A program made the position numbers and the translations under genes. From assembly GCA_947492575.1 (NCBI GenBank), contig CANLNK010000002.1, positions 469,304 to 533,303 of the forward strand: DNA of 64,000 bases. The letters are read 5' to 3'. The stretch comes from an uncultured Thalassotalea sp. (GTDB lineage: Bacteria; Pseudomonadota; Gammaproteobacteria; Enterobacterales; Alteromonadaceae). Positions within the stretch are counted from its first letter, which is position 1; every line of letters begins with the position of its first letter. This document shows, in pieces, positions 38,819 to 47,931 of the stretch. Under the pieces are notes generated by a model. It searched no databases. It saw nothing but the letters and a program-made list of their open reading frames with translations, and was not told the DNA's origin.

Positions 38819-39157
38819 TTATTTATATTTCACGATAGGTTGCGTAAATAAGGTTAGCTTACGCACATTGTCTTCTGACCGCAGTGTCACACTTCTTTCT
38901 TCAATATTAACAACTTGATAACCAAACACCAGTTCTCCCTTTGTCACCAACTGGCCGCTAATAATTGCTCTTACTGGTTGTTCACCTTGCTGTTTGATAA
39001 TTGATTGCAATACCAAACCGCCTGATGTGGGTTTAACGCTTGGCGATGCATGCATACCTTGTCCTAACGGTCGGGTAGGATCTGTAGCTGCATGTAACCC
39101 CGAGCAAACAAATAATACGCATGTAAGCGGAATCACGCTGAAAAGTCGACTAAACAC
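38819..39157 (-). CDS. mshK: MSHA biogenesis protein MshK
   Basis: A small periplasmic protein of about 112 residues with a signal peptide (to about residue 24, ending HAA) and the DPTRPLG segment typical of PilP/GspC-type alignment proteins. The second half (VRAIISGQLVTKGELVFGYQV) resembles the homology region that contacts secretin N-domains. The start is GTG at 39157 or TTG at 39160. GGGAG upstream gives better spacing to GTG. It overlaps mshJ. Confidence 0.8.
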   Translation of the reverse strand: MFSRLFSVIPLTCVLFVCSGLHAATDPTRPLGQGMHASPSVKPTSGGLVLQSIIKQQGEQPVRAIISGQLVTKGELVFGYQVVNIEERSVTLRSEDNVRKLTLFTQPIVKYK

Positions 39158-39845
39158 CAAGGAACTCCCTTTGTGTACTCAGGCTATAAAGCGTTACAGA
39201 CAGCTCATTATTTGGATATTCAACAACGTTTAATTCAAACTGTTGCCAGAAAAACTTCCATCTTAGCCCCTCTAGTCGCTGAAGATAGGCTTGGAGGGCA
39301 CCGTAGCGACCTTTTAGCTTAAGCTTAATACCATGCTGATAAAGGCCAACTGTTGGTGCGGATGTTGGAGTGTCAGCTTTATCTTGGTCAGCAGATAAGT
39401 CCTCGCTAACCTTTGTGTTTGCATAAATAGCATTGGGCGCTAAGACTTCAAACGCCATCAGAGAAACTCCAGACTCTAACGATAATAAGTCAATTAATGC
39501 CGCGCGCATTTGAATAGGGTTGATAAGTTCAGATGTTAATGTCAGTAATTCCTTATCAACTTCACCTAATGCAGCCTTTGCACGGCTTATTTGTTCGTTA
39601 ATCGCTGCGTTAGGATCGTCTTTTAGTGCGTCTTCGTACATGACTATCGTACGTTCAGCCGTATTATTACTGGCGGTTAATGTCACCACCTTAGCTTTGT
39701 CTTGCTTAATGCTAATGAGATTACCTTCAATAACCAGCGTAAACATCAAGTAAACGGTTAAAAACATAGCGGCACCGAAAATGATGTATTGCTCTCGCGG
39801 TGTTAACGCTGAAAATTTATCAGAGTACTCTTGCCACATACTCAT
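39150..39845 (-). CDS. mshJ: MSHA biogenesis protein MshJ (PilO-like)
   Basis: A 231-residue bitopic membrane protein with a TM helix at about 21-40 (YIIFGAAMFLTVYLMFTLVI), then coiled coil and a ferredoxin-like periplasmic domain. It fits the PilO/GspM slot of the PilM-N-O-P alignment complex. An ATGA overlap joins it to the preceding mshI2. Sequence conservation is weak, so identity rests on order and topology. Confidence 0.83.
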   Translation of the reverse strand: MSMWQEYSDKFSALTPREQYIIFGAAMFLTVYLMFTLVIEGNLISIKQDKAKVVTLTASNNTAERTIVMYEDALKDDPNAAINEQISRAKAALGEVDKELLTLTSELINPIQMRAALIDLLSLESGVSLMAFEVLAPNAIYANTKVSEDLSADQDKADTPTSAPTVGLYQHGIKLKLKGRYGALQAYLQRLEGLRWKFFWQQFELNVVEYPNNELSVTLYSLSTQREFLGV

Positions 39846-40528
39846 TCGTTGGCTCCAGATTTACTATCTGCGGAACTTCTTCCTTCATCTATAAAGTTTT
39901 CAGTATTAGCGTTTACTGAAACCATTCCTTTACTTAATACGTTGCCTGAAGAGCGAACGGTAAATTCGATAAATGGGCTATCATCAAGCTCTTTCATCTC
40001 CATCTGCTGAAACGCTTTACCTGAAAGCACCGATGACTGTTCAAATTGATTCAGCCATCGTGGCACAGCGCCAGCATCCTTAGCATGTCCAGAAAATAAA
40101 ATAGCGCCTTCTTGAATGCTAATTTGCTGCAAACTGATATCACTACGATGGAGCTCTGATAGCTCCTGCATAGCACTAGCAAAACCCGTGATATAGCTTT
40201 GTTCAGAGTTAGTTAACTGTTCGAACAACTTACGTTTATCCGTCGATAACGCTCGAATGGTTTCTAGTTCGGCAATAAGCTCTGGGCTGGGTTTATGATT
40301 CGACAAGCGCTGCTGCAGTTGTTCACTTTGTTCAATAAGCTTAGTGTTCTCACTTGTTAAATCAGTAACTTTCTCTTGGTAGGATTGACGCTGAGACTCT
40401 GTATAAAAAGCAAGTGCTCCCATGACCAAAAAGGTAAGAGTCCACACCGCAACCGCATTCTTGAGCGTGACTAGCGGCTTATCCGGTTTTAGCTCCGGTT
40501 GCAATAAATTAATGGTTGATTTAATCAT
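39842..40528 (-). CDS. MSHA biogenesis protein MshI2 (PilN-like)
   Basis: A 228-residue bitopic membrane protein. Its cytoplasmic N-terminus IKSTINLLQPEL matches the PilN motif that docks into the actin-like PilM subunit (here MshI). A TM helix (about 26-44), coiled coil and periplasmic domain follow. The ATG at 40528 overlaps the mshI stop (ATGATTAA) and replaces the TTG two codons upstream. Named MshI2 in Shewanella-type annotations. Confidence 0.82.
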   Translation of the reverse strand: MIKSTINLLQPELKPDKPLVTLKNAVAVWTLTFLVMGALAFYTESQRQSYQEKVTDLTSENTKLIEQSEQLQQRLSNHKPSPELIAELETIRALSTDKRKLFEQLTNSEQSYITGFASAMQELSELHRSDISLQQISIQEGAILFSGHAKDAGAVPRWLNQFEQSSVLSGKAFQQMEMKELDDSPFIEFTVRSSGNVLSKGMVSVNANTENFIDEGRSSADSKSGANE

Positions 40529-41477
40529 GAACAAATCGCTCCATTAAATCCAATTGAGTAGCGCCAATTGCCGCCGCAAACATCGCCTTGTCTTTGTGGC
40601 GTTCATCAAAGCTAAAACTCACCACTGGCGTATTCGTATTTTCACCCAATTTGTTAACAATGTAGTCTGCTGTTTTAATGGGTAAAATCACTTGAATTTC
40701 TTTTATCGGCGCCTGTTTCAATTGACGTTCAAAATAATCTGAAGAGCGCTGAATTTCCAAACTAAGTGAGTCGACCGCACCAAATGATAACTCTTCGATC
40801 GTTTTGGTACCTAGTTGTGCATAACCTCTTAATCGACGGTGAAAATAAATACGACCAAGCTTTACGATCAGGATGACTATTTCTTCATTCGGCTGCTGGC
40901 ACACCAGCATTAACGCTTGCTCTTGAAATGGCACTAGGCTAGCAAAAGCAAACTCTTCGGTAGAAATAGTTTTCAGATTAATATCGCTGTCGTCGAGCGC
41001 CTCAACTAAAACTTTTAACGCTGACTTTTGACTGCAAACAACGTTTAGTTTCTCACTACCACCCGCAAGCACAGGACCAGAAAAATAGTCCAGAATCATG
41101 TCTTCAGGGGGGATCGTTACCAGCTCTTTGACCTGCCATTTTAGGGCACTCAGCATTTCTTCTTCGGGGACTTCTGGCTTATCAACTTGAACAATTTGAT
41201 ATTGCGAAGGAGCAACCACCAAGTGGCCTTGTGCTTGAACATCGGGCGTATTAACTAATTCTTTAATTGCTTTTTCCTGATTACCATCGGTAATAGGGGC
41301 TTGGTGATACTGACATTCACCTAGCTCGGATAGGTGACAATAGGCCATTGCGTCCTGCCTAAAAGCAATTCCTATTGTTTGATTTGACTCAGCTTTTGAG
41401 AGCAATTTAGTTATTTTAGTTTTCAGCGACATTTCAAGATTCTTACTATTAGAGTCTGAGGCAATGGCATTGCACAT
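40521..41477 (-). CDS. mshI: MSHA biogenesis protein MshI (PilM-like)
   Basis: A 318-residue cytoplasmic protein of the actin-like PilM/GspL family and first gene of the secretory operon. Recognisable segments are MLSALKWQVKELVTIPPEDM and QRSSDYFERQL. It should recruit MshI2 through its N-terminal peptide. The ATG at 41477 follows AGGGA at a workable distance. A second ATG at 41432 (MSLKTKITKLL) is closer to the conserved start of relatives and cannot be excluded. Confidence 0.85.
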   Translation of the reverse strand: MCNAIASDSNSKNLEMSLKTKITKLLSKAESNQTIGIAFRQDAMAYCHLSELGECQYHQAPITDGNQEKAIKELVNTPDVQAQGHLVVAPSQYQIVQVDKPEVPEEEMLSALKWQVKELVTIPPEDMILDYFSGPVLAGGSEKLNVVCSQKSALKVLVEALDDSDINLKTISTEEFAFASLVPFQEQALMLVCQQPNEEIVILIVKLGRIYFHRRLRGYAQLGTKTIEELSFGAVDSLSLEIQRSSDYFERQLKQAPIKEIQVILPIKTADYIVNKLGENTNTPVVSFSFDERHKDKAMFAAAIGATQLDLMERFVHD

Positions 41478-41622
41478 TTCATTATCCCTGAATCCCCTCT
41501 AGGCGCAAGTGTTTTAGTAACAAAAACAAGCTATAAGACCTAATTGCGTATGATTTTACTTTGTCTACTATACCAATAGCTTATTAATTATTACTTTGCT
41601 ACGTCGTTAAAAAAAAGTATGC
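41478..41622. promoter_or_regulatory. Divergent promoter region between mshI and the HD-GYP operon
   Basis: AT-rich DNA that must hold the promoter of the minus-strand MSHA secretory operon and upstream elements of the plus-strand signalling operon. I found no sigma70 pair good enough to call for mshI. Confidence 0.5.
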
Positions 41623-41638
41623 TGTGAGATAACTCACA
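41623..41638 (+). promoter_or_regulatory. CRP-type binding site
   Basis: TGTGA-N6-TCACA with perfect half-sites. A TAAATA at 41658-41663 could be the -10, giving a start near 41670-41672 and placing the site centre near -41.5, the class II activator position. This is inferred from spacing only. Confidence 0.6.
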
Positions 41639-41702
41639 ATGGACGTTTGAGCACAACTAAATAGCCTTGTACCGCATTAGTGAAAGAATGAAGGAAGTAG
41701 TG

Positions 41703-42755
41703 ATGAAGAGTGGTAGCGACATACATGTATTAATTGTTGATGATGTTATTGATAACATCCAGGTCGCCATGAATATTTTAAAAGAAGAGAGTTACAGCTT
41801 CTCTTTCGCATCTGACGGTCAAGAAGCCCTCAACCTCATTTCCTCCAATAATTTTGATTTAATTCTACTCGATATCATGATGCCAAAACTCAATGGCTAC
41901 GATGTATGCTTAGAAGTCAAAAAAATGGAACATGCCAAAGATACGCCTATTATTTTCCTTACCGCTAAGGCCGATGCCGATTCCATCGCTGAAGGATTTG
42001 CTGTTGGCGGTGTCGACTATATTGTTAAACCTTTTCACGCTAACGAATTACTCTCTCGGACAAAAACCCATATTGAATTAGCTTTGTCTCGGAAAGAGAT
42101 CCAACAGCAATACGAGCAAACGCTTAATAAAGCTAAACTTCAAGGCGAGCGCTTAGCTAAGGAAATTGAAGAAAATCAAAGTGAAATGATCTACACCTTA
42201 ATGGAAGTTATGGAATCAACTTCCGATGAAACAGGCCAACACATCAAACGTGTAGCGAGTATGTGTCGATTATTAGCGAGCAACATTGACTACCTATCTG
42301 AGAAAGATATCGAAGACATTTTCTTAGCGTCACCGATGCACGACATAGGAAAGATTGCGATTCCGAAAGAAATTCTACACAAGCCTGGAAAGTTAACCGA
42401 CTCAGAAATGACCATCATGCGGTCACATGCTGAAAAAGGGTATGAATTGTTGCAACATTCGAAGCGACGCTTAACTAATGCCGCTTCAATTATTGCACGT
42501 GAACACCATGAAAAATGGGATGGTACTGGTTACCCAAGAGGCTTGAAGGGTGAACAAATTCATATCTACGGTCGAATTGTTGCATTGGCAGATGTATTTG
42601 ATGCATTAACGCACAAACGTCAGTACAAAGACGCTTGGTCCATTGACGATGCCGTTCAATATATAAAAGATCATAGTGGCACTCATTTCGATCCATCTTT
42701 AGTTGATATTTTCGTCGAAAAGCTTCCAGAATTCCTAGATATTATTAGCAACTAA
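41703..42755 (+). CDS. HD-GYP response regulator (predicted c-di-GMP phosphodiesterase)
   Basis: A cytoplasmic two-component output protein of 350 residues from the ATG at 41703, preceded by AAGGAAG 5 nt upstream. Receiver domain 5-125 has phosphoacceptor D57 (ILLDIMMP), T87 and K109. A coiled-coil linker leads to an HD-GYP domain (about 160-345) with H213-D214 (MHDIGKIAIP), H268-H269-E270 and the GYP motif at 276-278. All metal and signature residues are present, so it should hydrolyse c-di-GMP. The hybrid kinase starts 3 nt after its stop and is the obvious partner. Confidence 0.92.
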   Translation: MKSGSDIHVLIVDDVIDNIQVAMNILKEESYSFSFASDGQEALNLISSNNFDLILLDIMMPKLNGYDVCLEVKKMEHAKDTPIIFLTAKADADSIAEGFAVGGVDYIVKPFHANELLSRTKTHIELALSRKEIQQQYEQTLNKAKLQGERLAKEIEENQSEMIYTLMEVMESTSDETGQHIKRVASMCRLLASNIDYLSEKDIEDIFLASPMHDIGKIAIPKEILHKPGKLTDSEMTIMRSHAEKGYELLQHSKRRLTNAASIIAREHHEKWDGTGYPRGLKGEQIHIYGRIVALADVFDALTHKRQYKDAWSIDDAVQYIKDHSGTHFDPSLVDIFVEKLPEFLDIISN

Positions 42756-42758
42756 ACA

Positions 42759-45700
42759 ATGCGACGATTATTGCTACCGCTATTGTTGTGGCTCTTTTAT
42801 CTATCTGTTGCCACAGCACAAACTAATAACCCTGTGCAATTAACCGCACAAGAACAGGCGTGGCTAAAACAAAACCCTGACGTACTGGTAGGTGGCAGCT
42901 TAGATTGGACACCGTTTAACTTTACTGACAGGCAAGGTAACTACCGGGGCATAGCCAACGATTACCTCACCTTAATCGCCGCTAACACAGGTCTAAAATA
43001 TCATGTTATATCTGATACTTGGGATGCTAACTTAGCCAGAATCAAAGCAGGTGAAATTCACATACTTGGCGCCGTATATAAAACGACTGAACGAGAAGCC
43101 TACTTAAACTTTTCGAAACCTTATTTTGAAGCCCTCGATTACTTTTTCGTGCACCAGTCACTGGATGTTAAAACACTTCAAGACCTTGACGGAAAAAAGC
43201 TGGCTATTCCGAAAGATTATGCCCACCGACAAATACTTAAAAAACACTTCCCGAATATTGTATTAGTTGATGCCGACTCATTTGGCCATGCTATCGATTT
43301 GGTATTAGAGCGGGAGGCTGACATCTTATTCGATACCTATGGAGCGCTTATATATACGCTCGATATTGAGGGGATAAGTACAATTGTCCCGTTTAAATCG
43401 ACTCGTCACCTCGGTAAAAACCCAATCCATATTGTCTCTGTTAAAGATCAGCCGGAACTTGCGACTATTATTCAAAAAGGCCTAGACGCAATTTCTGAGC
43501 AACAGCATCGAGCAATTTACAATAAGTGGTTCAAGCCGAGCAGCTCAAACGAAACTAGCGCTCAGATAAATACAAACATTAATAAATTAGACTTAACCAC
43601 AGAGCAGCTGGCTTGGATAGCACAGCACCCTGAAGTAAAAATTGCAGGGGATTATGCATGGGCCCCATTTGAATTTAGGAATGACCAAGGACTGCACGAT
43701 GGTTTAAGCCACGATTTACTGCAAGAAATCGCCAAAATAACTGGCTTAAGCTTTCACTACAGTACTGATGTATGGGAAAACTCGCTACGACAGGTTAAAG
43801 CCAAAGAAAAAGACTTGCTCGCCGCCGCGTACAAAACACCTGAGCGAGAAAAAGATCTTATTTTCACTAAGTCTTACGTAAGCTTACTCAACTCATTCTT
43901 CATTCACGAGGATATCGATGCAACAGAGCTTAAAGCCCTATCAGGCAAGCGTCTAGCAATCATCAGAAATAGTGCTCGTGAACAAGAAATATCAAAGCTG
44001 ATTCCTAATATTTCGTTGGTTTATGTGCAGTCGCCAGAGCAAGCTATCGACGCCATTTTATCGGGTAAGGCTGACGTCTTATACGATTCGAATGCGGTTA
44101 TTAACTACATCATAGAGCAAAGAGGCATTGAAAAAGTAAAACCTTTTAAGAGCCTACCAAACTCACCAGTAACACCGCTATATATTGCCGTAAGACAGGA
44201 CTACCAACCACTGGTCGATATTCTCAATAAGGCTATCATTTATCTGGAAGACAATAACCTCAATCAACTGGTCGATAAATGGTTATCAAAAGGCAGTGTT
44301 GTCCCATCATCACGAGATATCAATCTAAGTCAGCAAGAAAAAGCTTGGCTGCGTGAAAATAACAGTTTTACTATCGTTGGCGATCCCAATTGGATGCCTT
44401 TTGAAGCGTTAGATGGCGACCAATCTTACGTAGGTATCATTCATGACTATTTGTCGATATTTTCAGAAGCCCTCAACATAGAGTTCATCAAGCAACCAAC
44501 GCAAAGTTGGCAAGAAAGTGAGTCTCAAATACTCGATAGTAAAGCAGATATTGTTGCGGCATTTCCAAATTATCAACCGTTCTCACACCTTACTTATACC
44601 CGTAGTTACATCAGCAGTCCCGTTGTTTTTGTGATGCAAAACGAACACCGCTACATCGAAGATATCAGCCAGTTGCTAAATCAGCGCATCACGCTATTAA
44701 AAGACTACCCCAGCACTAAAGCGATCTTAAAACGCTACCCGAGCAAAGCCTTTTACCTTGTTGACTCCCCAGAGCAAGGATTAGATGATTTATCATCGGG
44801 AAAAACCGATGTGTTTATCAGCTCGTTAGCGCAAGCTAATTACCATATTGCAGAACAAGGGTATTCAGGCTTACGAGTAGTGGGTAAAACCGACTACACG
44901 CTGAATATAAACTTTGCCGTGCAACCTAACCTTGCTCCGCTAGCTCCCATATTGGACAAGGTATTGGCCAACATAAACACCGCTGAAAAGCAGCAAATTT
45001 TAGACCGTTGGGGCTATAAAGAGTTGTTGGTGAAAACCGATTACAAACTGGTCGCGACAGTCTTTGTCGTCGCGCTACTGATCATCTCGTTTGTATTTAT
45101 TTGGAATAGAAAGCTTCAAACAGAAATCGTGCTGCGTAAGCAAATCGAATTTTCTTTAAAGCAAAGTGAACGTAACCTCTCGGTTGTTATCGACAATACG
45201 CCCGTCATTATTTACGTCGTTAATCCGATGTCCAATAAACTAGTGATGGCCAATAGAAACGCAATTAAAGAGCTTGCCATCAAGGAAGAGGAAATCGCCT
45301 CGATAGACGCATCTTCATTCTATCAAGGTGATGTCAATGCGATATCTGGCAAACAGCTACAACTGAAAACCCTCGACAAACGCACAATTGACGGACAACT
45401 ATCCATCATCCCAATTCGCTATCAAGGTAAAACCGCCCTGCTCCATATTGTCGTTAACCTAAACGAGCGAATAGCGATGGAACGTGAACTAGCGATTCAA
45501 AAAGACAATGCTGAATCTGCCAATAAAGCAAAGTCAGAGTTTCTTGCGAATATGAGTCATGAAATTCGCACACCGATGAACGCTATCATTGGCTTTACAG
45601 AGCTCCTTTATGAACAAGTGCAAGATAACAAGTTAAAATCATTTGTTAAAACCATTAAATCAGCAGGTAACTCTTTGTTACTGCTGATTAATGACATCTT

Positions 45701-46934
45701 AGACTTATCGAAAATTGAAGCTGGTAAGTTAACAATTAGCAAAGAAATTTGTAATCCGCATAGCATCTTTGAAGACGTGAGCAACATATTTACCATGAAC
45801 GTCAAGAGCAAAGGACTAGATTTCATGTTAGAGGTGGATGAGCATATCCCGAATGCCTTGTTACTAGACGCAACGAGAATTAGACAAATCTTATTTAACC
45901 TCGTGGGTAATGCCGTTAAGTTTACCGATTCAGGTTGTATTACACTCAGAGCAACCGCGCTGAACGAAAACACAATACACAGTACGGTAGACCTTAAAAT
46001 TGATGTTGAAGATACCGGCATCGGTATTGATGAAGACAAAATCGCTTCAATTTTTGAAAGCTTTCAACAGCAAGAAGGGCAAAGTGTTCGCAAGTATGGT
46101 GGAACCGGACTTGGACTTACCATTAGTCGCCGTCTCACCGAACTAATGAATGGCAAAATATCTGTTGTCAGCACGCCAAATAAAGGCTCTTGTTTTTCAG
46201 TGTATCTGCGAGAAATTGATGTCGCCGTGCTAGAACAAGCACCTGCCAGTAATGCAAACATAGCCGAGAATACGCAGGTTAAATTTGATCAGAAAAATAT
46301 CCTTATCGTTGATGATATTGAAGACAATAGAAACCTCTTAGCAGAAATATTTCGCTCACTTAACATGAGTTTCGAGCAAGCAAGCAATGGCTTGGAAGCT
46401 GTAGAGTTAGCAAAAACTCAAAACTTTGACCTCATCGTTATGGATATTAGGATGCCGCAAATGGACGGCTATCAAGCCGCCAATATTATCAAAAAGGCTA
46501 AACCTGATTTGCCAATTGTCGCTTTGACAGCTTCAGTGATGCGTGATGATTATGAACGTTCACGTCGTGAAAACTTCTCAGGATACCTAAGAAAGCCAGT
46601 ATTAAAACAAGAGTTGGTTGACGAACTCAAGAAACACTTACGCCATGCTGAAATCGTGCCTCCTGCACAAGAACAAGATGAATTACTTAGTATCTCCCCT
46701 AAATTGAAAGAACTGCTCAATAGCGATTTCAGGGCTCAATGTGAGCAATTGAAGTTCAGCAACAATTTGACAGATATCGCTAGTTTTGCGAATGCACTGA
46801 AAGCTTGTGCACACCAATACCAAAGCAAAGACTTATCGAATTTTGCTGACGAACTCATCCAAGCCACCGACATATTTGATATAGTAGCAATTAAAGCATC
46901 TCTGACTAAGTTCGAATTACTCTGTGCATCTTGA
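42759..46934 (+). CDS. BvgS-like hybrid histidine kinase with three periplasmic binding domains
   Basis: 1391 residues. A signal sequence (1-20) is followed by three tandem SBP_bac_3 domains. Each opens with the same L-T/S-x-x-Q/E-x-A-W motif (about residues 27, 277 and 521) followed by a W-x-P-F element. TM is at 765-782, PAS at about 800-905, and HisKA has H934 (ANMSHEIRTPMN). HATPase has DTGIGID and GGTGLGL. The receiver (about 1175-1295) has D1229 (IVMDIRMPQMDG). The last 80 residues are a helical Hpt-like bundle without the AHxLKG histidine (FANALKACAHQY). The phosphoryl group would therefore go directly or through another Hpt to the adjacent HD-GYP regulator. SBP_bac_3 domains usually bind amino acids; the ligand is unknown. 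Confidence 0.93.
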   Translation: MRRLLLPLLLWLFYLSVATAQTNNPVQLTAQEQAWLKQNPDVLVGGSLDWTPFNFTDRQGNYRGIANDYLTLIAANTGLKYHVISDTWDANLARIKAGEIHILGAVYKTTEREAYLNFSKPYFEALDYFFVHQSLDVKTLQDLDGKKLAIPKDYAHRQILKKHFPNIVLVDADSFGHAIDLVLEREADILFDTYGALIYTLDIEGISTIVPFKSTRHLGKNPIHIVSVKDQPELATIIQKGLDAISEQQHRAIYNKWFKPSSSNETSAQINTNINKLDLTTEQLAWIAQHPEVKIAGDYAWAPFEFRNDQGLHDGLSHDLLQEIAKITGLSFHYSTDVWENSLRQVKAKEKDLLAAAYKTPEREKDLIFTKSYVSLLNSFFIHEDIDATELKALSGKRLAIIRNSAREQEISKLIPNISLVYVQSPEQAIDAILSGKADVLYDSNAVINYIIEQRGIEKVKPFKSLPNSPVTPLYIAVRQDYQPLVDILNKAIIYLEDNNLNQLVDKWLSKGSVVPSSRDINLSQQEKAWLRENNSFTIVGDPNWMPFEALDGDQSYVGIIHDYLSIFSEALNIEFIKQPTQSWQESESQILDSKADIVAAFPNYQPFSHLTYTRSYISSPVVFVMQNEHRYIEDISQLLNQRITLLKDYPSTKAILKRYPSKAFYLVDSPEQGLDDLSSGKTDVFISSLAQANYHIAEQGYSGLRVVGKTDYTLNINFAVQPNLAPLAPILDKVLANINTAEKQQILDRWGYKELLVKTDYKLVATVFVVALLIISFVFIWNRKLQTEIVLRKQIEFSLKQSERNLSVVIDNTPVIIYVVNPMSNKLVMANRNAIKELAIKEEEIASIDASSFYQGDVNAISGKQLQLKTLDKRTIDGQLSIIPIRYQGKTALLHIVVNLNERIAMERELAIQKDNAESANKAKSEFLANMSHEIRTPMNAIIGFTELLYEQVQDNKLKSFVKTIKSAGNSLLLLINDILDLSKIEAGKLTISKEICNPHSIFEDVSNIFTMNVKSKGLDFMLEVDEHIPNALLLDATRIRQILFNLVGNAVKFTDSGCITLRATALNENTIHSTVDLKIDVEDTGIGIDEDKIASIFESFQQQEGQSVRKYGGTGLGLTISRRLTELMNGKISVVSTPNKGSCFSVYLREIDVAVLEQAPASNANIAENTQVKFDQKNILIVDDIEDNRNLLAEIFRSLNMSFEQASNGLEAVELAKTQNFDLIVMDIRMPQMDGYQAANIIKKAKPDLPIVALTASVMRDDYERSRRENFSGYLRKPVLKQELVDELKKHLRHAEIVPPAQEQDELLSISPKLKELLNSDFRAQCEQLKFSNNLTDIASFANALKACAHQYQSKDLSNFADELIQATDIFDIVAIKASLTKFELLCAS

Positions 46935-47931
46935 AACCTCTTATCCGGTGTTGCCATCTCCCGTACAACCATTAGAACACCCACTTTTTAAGCAGCACGG
47001 TGTTCGTGTATTTATTAAACGTGACGACCTAATTCACCCGATAATCTCAGGGAATAAATGGCGCAAATTAAAGGGTAACCTTGCACATGCTAAAGCGCTG
47101 AAGAAAAAAGGCGTGCTGACCTTCGGTGGTGCCTATTCAAATCATATTCATGCTTTAGCCTATGCTTGTCAGCAGCAAGGATTAGCTTCAATAGGCATTA
47201 TTCGCGGTGAAGAACACTACCAAAATAATTACACGTTGCGATGGGCAAAACACTGGGGAATGAAATTCAACTTTGTTGATAGAACCACCTATCGCAAACG
47301 CCACGAACAAGGTTTTCTTGATGAACTAAGCAACGCCTATCCTGACTATTTAATCGTACCCGAGGGCGGGAGTAATTCACTAGCACTTTCCGGTATGGCA
47401 GAAGTGATGACTGAACTTAGCGAGCAGCAGCAATTTGACACCCTAATGTTGCCAGTTGGCAGTGGCGGTTCTATTGCAGGATTACTGTCTAGCACGACTA
47501 GACTAGAGGCTAATACCCAGTCTATCCAGCGCATGTTAGGGGTAGCGGTACTAAAAAATGCAGAATACCTTGTTAATGAGATTGAGCAGTTAGTTAACAG
47601 ACAAATCGATAGCTCGTATGAAACTTCGTGGCAATTACTGACGCATCATCACTGCGGAGGCTATGCAAAATACTCTGCAGAAGATGCAAATCGATTAGCA
47701 GATATAGTTGAGTTGACTGGCGTACCGTTTGAGCCCGTTTATTCAGGAAAAATGATGTTGGCGTTATTTGACCTGTTAGAGCAAGGTTACTTTACCGAGG
47801 GGCATACAATTATGCTGTTGCACACAGGCGGTCTACAGGGCATTGGCGGTCAACTTGAGCGCAACATTATGCCTGAACGCCTTGCTAAGGCATTACAATC
47901 GCATTTGCCATCTGCGCCACAGGTTCAGTAA
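46924..47931 (+). CDS. PLP-dependent ACC deaminase / D-cysteine desulfhydrase family enzyme
   Basis: 335 residues of fold-type II PLP enzyme. The PLP lysine is K45 in SGNKWRKL; TFGGAYSNHIHALA, VPEGGSNSLAL and VGSGGSIAGL bind substrate and phosphate. Family members deaminate 1-aminocyclopropane-1-carboxylate or degrade D-cysteine to pyruvate, H2S and ammonia. In marine gammaproteobacteria the desulfhydrase reaction is more plausible, but this cannot be settled here. GTG start at 46924 lies inside the end of the kinase gene (11-nt overlap), so translation is coupled. Its last 47 bp overlap the 3' end of the opposing mshH. Confidence 0.85.
   Translation: MHLETSYPVLPSPVQPLEHPLFKQHGVRVFIKRDDLIHPIISGNKWRKLKGNLAHAKALKKKGVLTFGGAYSNHIHALAYACQQQGLASIGIIRGEEHYQNNYTLRWAKHWGMKFNFVDRTTYRKRHEQGFLDELSNAYPDYLIVPEGGSNSLALSGMAEVMTELSEQQQFDTLMLPVGSGGSIAGLLSSTTRLEANTQSIQRMLGVAVLKNAEYLVNEIEQLVNRQIDSSYETSWQLLTHHHCGGYAKYSAEDANRLADIVELTGVPFEPVYSGKMMLALFDLLEQGYFTEGHTIMLLHTGGLQGIGGQLERNIMPERLAKALQSHLPSAPQVQ

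Noticed and set aside
45608-46039. 143-codon minus-strand frame in the hybrid kinase gene
   Set aside because: Antisense of the HisKA/HATPase region, which has intact motifs on the plus strand.
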